From Laedolimicola ammoniilytica (lineage in GTDB: Bacteria; Bacillota; Clostridia; Lachnospirales; Lachnospiraceae): 64,000 nt of DNA. Under the pieces are notes generated by a model, which had not been told where the DNA came from, ran no database searches, and worked only from the letters and a program-made list of their open reading frames with translations. The position numbers were made by a program, and so were the translations under genes. How positions within the stretch are numbered: the first letter of the stretch is position 1; each line of letters begins with the position of its first letter. The DNA is taken from contig NZ_JAOQKC010000005.1 in the NCBI RefSeq assembly GCF_025567165.1, positions 1 through 64,000 of the forward strand. The letters run 5' to 3'. Shown in pieces: positions 60,833 through 64,000 of this stretch.

Positions 60833-61387
60833 TTATTTTTTCCATAAAATTGCATCTTCCGTCGTTACCTGTGCCGTATCTGGATGGATATAAATGATTT
60901 GGAGTCCTTTCTTTTTTGCATAGTTGACAGTCTGCTGGGTTCCAGACCGCATATTGTGTGTATTGTCATAGACAGCCACCATATATCCGGCCTGCTCCAC
61001 CATATAGTAATTGCGTTTCTTATAATTGTCACTTGATGGCATTTCACCCAAGATTAAGACCTTCGCAGCATATTTGCGAATAAACCCCATCCTCTTTCGA
61101 TGCCAGTCATCCCAGCCTGCATCATAACCCTCAAAAGGGAGAGCCAGACACAATTCCACATCTTGATACATTGTCTGTTCTTTCATTCGCAGCAGGATCT
61201 CTGCTGCCCACATATCAGCTCCCATTGCTCCCCCAACCCAAAAGCATCGTACTCCCTGATTATAAAGCCGTATAAGCTGCTCCTGCAGACATTTTTTGAT
61301 CCGCTGACAACGCTTGTCCTTTTCGTTATATTTGAACTTAAAACGGGTCGGTCTGTGGCCTGTAATCACACACGAAAAACTGTTCAT
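60833..61387 (-). CDS. SLOG-family (DUF1273/YpsA-like) protein
   Basis: 184 residues from ATG 61387 with GGAAAGGAG upstream. VITGHRPTRF at the N-terminus, FWVGGAMGADMWAAE near 60, and LALPFEGYDAGWDDWHRKR near 90 fit the YpsA/SLOG fold, which binds nucleotides or nucleotide-derived ligands. These are frequent in phages and mobile elements; the role is unknown, with possible links to nucleotide signalling. Confidence 0.83.
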   Translation of the reverse strand: MNSFSCVITGHRPTRFKFKYNEKDKRCQRIKKCLQEQLIRLYNQGVRCFWVGGAMGADMWAAEILLRMKEQTMYQDVELCLALPFEGYDAGWDDWHRKRMGFIRKYAAKVLILGEMPSSDNYKKRNYYMVEQAGYMVAVYDNTHNMRSGTQQTVNYAKKKGLQIIYIHPDTAQVTTEDAILWKK

Positions 61388-61513
61388 ATGGTTCTCCTTT
61401 CCCAGCATACTTCTTTGTCTATTATACTTGCCATAGACGAGATAAATCAACCATGACCGCTTAATAATCCATGTCATAGAGGATAAAATGTAACTATAGC
61501 ATGGAGGTGACGC

Positions 61514-61843
61514 ATGGATAATCTACTGAAAGATATGGGCAAACGGATCTTCGACCGGAGGAAACAACTGAATATGACCCAGGAAACTCTGGCAGAGTTG
61601 GCTCATGTCACACCACAGACCATCTCCACCGCAGAACTGGGTCAAAAGGCTATGAGACCTGAAACGATCCTTAAAGTCTGTGATGCACTCAACATCAGCA
61701 CCGAGTATTTGTTGCGAGGCGTCATCACAGAAACAGATTCCTCCCTTCTTATGGAGAAGATTTCCACACTAACACCCAAACAATACAGGCATTTTGAAGA
61801 TATTTTAGACAGTTTTATCGCGGCCATACAGGAAGAGGCATAG
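61514..61843 (+). CDS. XRE-family HTH regulator
   Basis: 109 residues. An N-terminal Cro/CI-type HTH (MGKRIFDRRKQLNMTQETLAELAHVTPQTISTAELGQKAMRPETILKVCDAL) and a short helical C-terminus. A typical element repressor, transcribed divergently from the SLOG gene and towards the partition pair. GGAGGTGACGC lies just upstream. Confidence 0.85.
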   Translation: MDNLLKDMGKRIFDRRKQLNMTQETLAELAHVTPQTISTAELGQKAMRPETILKVCDALNISTEYLLRGVITETDSSLLMEKISTLTPKQYRHFEDILDSFIAAIQEEA

Positions 61844-61873
61844 GAGCATCACTGGCTCCCATGCCTCTTTTGA

Positions 61874-62284
61874 TTATCCCCGGCTGCGGAACGCAGATAA
61901 AGTACTGGCAATCAGGCTGCGTGTCCTATCGTCCATTTCCGGATCATCGTCCACTTCCTGTGCAGTCGAAAGCATCACAGGCGCTGCAGGCTTCTCCACC
62001 AATCTGGCTGTAGGAATCTGCTCTTCTGCTTTTTCCTGTCCCATACCTTCCTGCCGCAAAATCTCTTTGACGATAGCCACCACCGCTTCTTTGCTGATGA
62101 TTGAAGCATTTAGCGGCTGCGGCTCTTGCCCAAAGTGCTCATTATAGTAGACCACTGCATTTGCCACATACTGTGCTTTTGTACGTGGACTCTGCAGCTC
62201 CAGTAATCCAATGGCAGTCTCGTGTATGGGATCTCCCTCATTGAATCGCAGCGTAAACCGCCCTCGTTCTTTTTTCTCGCCCAT
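61874..62284 (-). CDS. parR: ParR/StbB-like partition adaptor
   Basis: 136 residues from ATG 62284, four bases after the parM stop, with AGGTGATGGT upstream. N-terminal RGRFTLRFNEGDPIHETAIGLLELQSPRTKAQYVANAVVYYNEHF looks like a ribbon-helix-helix DNA-binding domain, the usual ParR fold. The rest is acidic and flexible. ParR proteins bind centromere repeats and attach them to ParM filaments. Assignment depends strongly on the neighbour. Confidence 0.75.
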   Translation of the reverse strand: MGEKKERGRFTLRFNEGDPIHETAIGLLELQSPRTKAQYVANAVVYYNEHFGQEPQPLNASIISKEAVVAIVKEILRQEGMGQEKAEEQIPTARLVEKPAAPVMLSTAQEVDDDPEMDDRTRSLIASTLSAFRSRG

Positions 62285-62288
62285 ACCA

Positions 62289-63203
62289 TCACCTGCCTGC
62301 TGTTTCAATCCGGTACAGATACTCATAGCCATCCGCATTTGCATTGATTTTCGGTACGAAGAATGGTGTTCCCACCTTGCCCGAAGTTTCGATCTGTCGC
62401 TTCAAAAGAATGGCGCCACCGCCTACAAATACTACCTTGCAGTATTGCAAATCCAACATCCTCTCTCGCAGCGTGCTGAACAGATCATTGATAAATTCCT
62501 GTGCCATCTGCTCTGTCAGCCGTATAGCTGCGTCTGGATATTGGGTCTTCTTCCCCATCAGGATAGCGTCCACATCTCCTTCATCCAACAGCAGGTCCAG
62601 CTCCGAATTCACCTTGGAACGCACCTTATTGTACAACAGGATCACACCATTTTCTAACGAATCGCAGGAGGTAAGGTCAATCTCTCCGTTTTTCATCAGC
62701 AGATAGTCGGCAGTAAACCCGCCAATATCCAAGATTACCGCTTTGGGCTCCTCCACAAGCGTGTGAAGCATGGTGGCCGCTGCTGCGTAAGCCTGGGGAA
62801 AGCAGGCCACATCTTCAATATAGATGGAGTACGGCTTGCCCTGCACCTCAAATTCTACCATTCCCCGCTGCCCAAAGTATTGTGTAAACCGCTCCACCTG
62901 GGCGCCAAAGTGTGCCGGCGGCAACCCTACCGCCAGTTGGATACGCTGCACCTCTGAGGAATATGCCCCCCTCGCTTCAATCTCACCAGCCAAAGCAAAT
63001 AGGGTCAGGATAAAGAAGCGATCATCCTCCGTTTTATCTTTCCGATAAGGAATCCGCTCAGTAGACAGCGTATAGTAGGTATTCTGATACCTCAGTACAT
63101 TCTGTCCAAAGGGACGGGTGACACTCTGCTTCAGACCGGACACAAAGGGGTTGCAATGAACCGTTTTAATTTGTTTGTTGCCATGATCAACGCCAATAAG
63201 CAT
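62289..63203 (-). CDS. parM: ParM/StbA-like actin-family partition ATPase
   Basis: 304 residues. Actin-fold motifs: LIGVDHGNKQIKTVH (phosphate 1) at the N-terminus, AVILDIGGFTADYLLMKNGEIDL (phosphate 2) near 160 and VVFVGGGAILLKRQI (adenosine motif) near 262. It would segregate the element when excised and circular. It precedes parR, as in plasmid par operons, and the promoter side holds a repeat pair shared with the 23.1 kb cluster. Confidence 0.87.
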   Translation of the reverse strand: MLIGVDHGNKQIKTVHCNPFVSGLKQSVTRPFGQNVLRYQNTYYTLSTERIPYRKDKTEDDRFFILTLFALAGEIEARGAYSSEVQRIQLAVGLPPAHFGAQVERFTQYFGQRGMVEFEVQGKPYSIYIEDVACFPQAYAAAATMLHTLVEEPKAVILDIGGFTADYLLMKNGEIDLTSCDSLENGVILLYNKVRSKVNSELDLLLDEGDVDAILMGKKTQYPDAAIRLTEQMAQEFINDLFSTLRERMLDLQYCKVVFVGGGAILLKRQIETSGKVGTPFFVPKINANADGYEYLYRIETAGR

Positions 63204-63237
63204 ATGTAATACCTCCTTTTTACTTTATACATATCCT

Positions 63238-63260
63238 TTACGCCTATATGACGCCTATTC
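63238..63260. repeat. Paired ACGCC site upstream of parM
   Basis: TTTACGCCTATATGACGCCTATTC holds two ACGCCTAT units. Positions 63239-63255 match 23159-23175 in 16 of 17 bases. It lies about 35 bases before parM, where a parC centromere/operator is expected. Confidence 0.5.
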
Positions 63261-63369
63261 TCAACAATCACACACTATTTTTATGAAAACAAAAAGCAGG
63301 AGACCCATCATAAGGGTTTCCCGCTTTGGACTGCTTCATAATATCGCAGCTAATATATATTTGATTGTT

Positions 63370-63804
63370 CTATTCTGCCATACCCTGCGGAACTTCAAAT
63401 TTGTATCCGCTCCCCAAAACAGTACGGATATAACCCGCTTTCGGCATATCCGGAGTCAGTTTTCTGCGGATCTGACCAATGACGCTGGCAACGGCTGTTC
63501 CGCAGTTTTCACCATCCTCACCCCACACTTCTTCATAGATCTGCCCGGCAGAAAATACCCAGGATGGGTGGTTTGCTAAGTATACCAATGTCGCAAATTC
63601 CCGATGGGTCATAGAAATCAACTCGCCGTTTCGGTGTACAGTTCTCTCCTTCAGGCGAAGCTCCAATCCCGGAAAAACAAGAGTATTACAAGGGTGAGAT
63701 GACACAATATGGTCAAATCCCGGCTCGGCTGCAATAATCTCCATAATTCTGCTAAGTATATATTCTTCATGGTCTGTTACCGACAATACAAAGATTTTTC
63801 CCAT
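63370..63804 (-). CDS. PhoB/OmpR-type winged-helix regulator (copy 2)
   Basis: 144 residues, paralogous to the protein at 59005: same N-terminal MGK...DHEE...IME block without receiver domain, same wHTH ending TVLGSGYKF. GGGAGG precedes the ATG on the minus strand. The two copies face opposite directions and bracket the sigma, SLOG, XRE and partition genes. Confidence 0.8.
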   Translation of the reverse strand: MGKIFVLSVTDHEEYILSRIMEIIAAEPGFDHIVSSHPCNTLVFPGLELRLKERTVHRNGELISMTHREFATLVYLANHPSWVFSAGQIYEEVWGEDGENCGTAVASVIGQIRRKLTPDMPKAGYIRTVLGSGYKFEVPQGMAE

Positions 63805-63859
63805 ATGTCCCTCCCTTATTCATAATTAGAATGCTGATACCCTGCAACCAATATAAAGT

Positions 63860-64000
63860 TTACTTGTTTATTTCAGTAATAACGACTGTTCCGTTTTTAT
63901 CCAGCAAAGGGGTAATCCCCGTATCATGGACAAGGTAGTTTACACCTGTTTCGGTGTCTACAACAATACTCAAGGAAGTTCCCTGTGTATAGATTGTTTC
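63860..64000 (-). CDS. C-terminal part of a DUF6440-like protein (runs off the window)
   Basis: The last 46 codons of a minus-strand gene end at TAA 63862-63860. VVDTETGVNYLVHDTGITPLLDKNGTVVIT matches the C-terminus of DUF6440 proteins, small proteins common in Firmicutes accessory DNA. The 5' part is outside the window. Function unknown. Confidence 0.65.
   Translation of the reverse strand, partial: ETIYTQGTSLSIVVDTETGVNYLVHDTGITPLLDKNGTVVITEINK

Noticed and set aside
60583..60855. Minus-strand 90-codon frame after the SLOG gene
   Set aside because: Its sequence runs through the terminator hairpin and has no family or good start.
1..64000. CRISPR arrays, tRNA or rRNA genes
   Set aside because: No regularly spaced repeats and no tRNA- or rRNA-like sequence were seen on reading both strands.
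14411..64000. Relaxase and site-specific integrase expected for a conjugative element
   Set aside because: No gene with relaxase histidine motifs or tyrosine/serine recombinase motifs could be recognised; they are presumably outside the window.

Overview
The window looks like gut Clostridia (Lachnospiraceae/Oscillospiraceae-type Firmicutes): strong AGGAGG ribosome sites, frequent TTG/GTG starts, Gram-positive transfer proteins and tandem TPP riboswitches. It is almost entirely accessory DNA. No rRNA, tRNA, CRISPR array, recognisable relaxase or site-specific integrase is visible, so the mobile element probably continues past the right edge. Composition is mosaic: the dnd block (about 1-11 kb), the AbiE patch (29-31 kb) and the thiamine operon (55-59 kb) look AT-richer than the transfer genes.

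Region 1 (0.35-11.2 kb, all minus strand) is a DNA phosphorothioation locus. A small YodL-like protein, DndB, DndC, DndD, DndE and a DndA-type cysteine desulfurase are read from a clear promoter at 8.15 kb, followed by a macrodomain/DUF1810 fusion. Upstream on the same strand are an HNH endonuclease and a second ATP-pyrophosphatase (PAPS-reductase-like) protein with zinc ribbons and a ferredoxin domain. No DndFGH restriction genes are present, so the HNH protein is the obvious effector candidate. A lone AAA+ATPase/PD-(D/E)XK gene (11.6-13.4 kb), whose promoter lies inside a perfect inverted repeat, and a 3' fragment of metG separate this block from the next.

Region 2 (14.4-54.8 kb, nearly all plus strand) is the backbone of an integrative and conjugative element. 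It encodes a replication/regulatory wHTH protein, a Gram-positive type IV secretion system (VirB2-like pilin, VirB6-like protein, Gly-rich secreted protein, C39-like peptidase, PrgI-VirB4 fusion, VirD4) and then a set of Tad/type IVc-pilus-like genes (three small pilin-like proteins, prepilin peptidase, CpaB, CpaE-like ATPase, CpaF, TadB, TadC, large secreted protein). Between them sits an AbiEi/AbiEii toxin-antitoxin pair that abuts a decapitated AAA ATPase gene. Downstream lie two sigma-like factors, an SSB-like protein behind a candidate structured RNA, a DUF932 protein, a YkgJ-type cysteine-cluster protein and a long run of small, translationally coupled genes of unknown function, including duplicated DUF4313 proteins.

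Region 3 (55.2-58.8 kb) is a thiamine salvage operon (tenA-thiD-thiE-HAD-NUDIX) under a consensus promoter and two tandem TPP riboswitches, each followed by its own terminator. Region 4 (59.0-64.0 kb) returns to element-maintenance genes: two paralogous wHTH regulators, a Tn916 orf7/orf8-like sigma/HTH pair, a SLOG-type protein, an XRE repressor, a ParM/ParR partition pair and the 3' end of a DUF6440 gene. A 17-bp sequence upstream of parM recurs almost exactly within a GACGC-repeat cluster at 23.1 kb, which suggests partition or control sites spread over the element.
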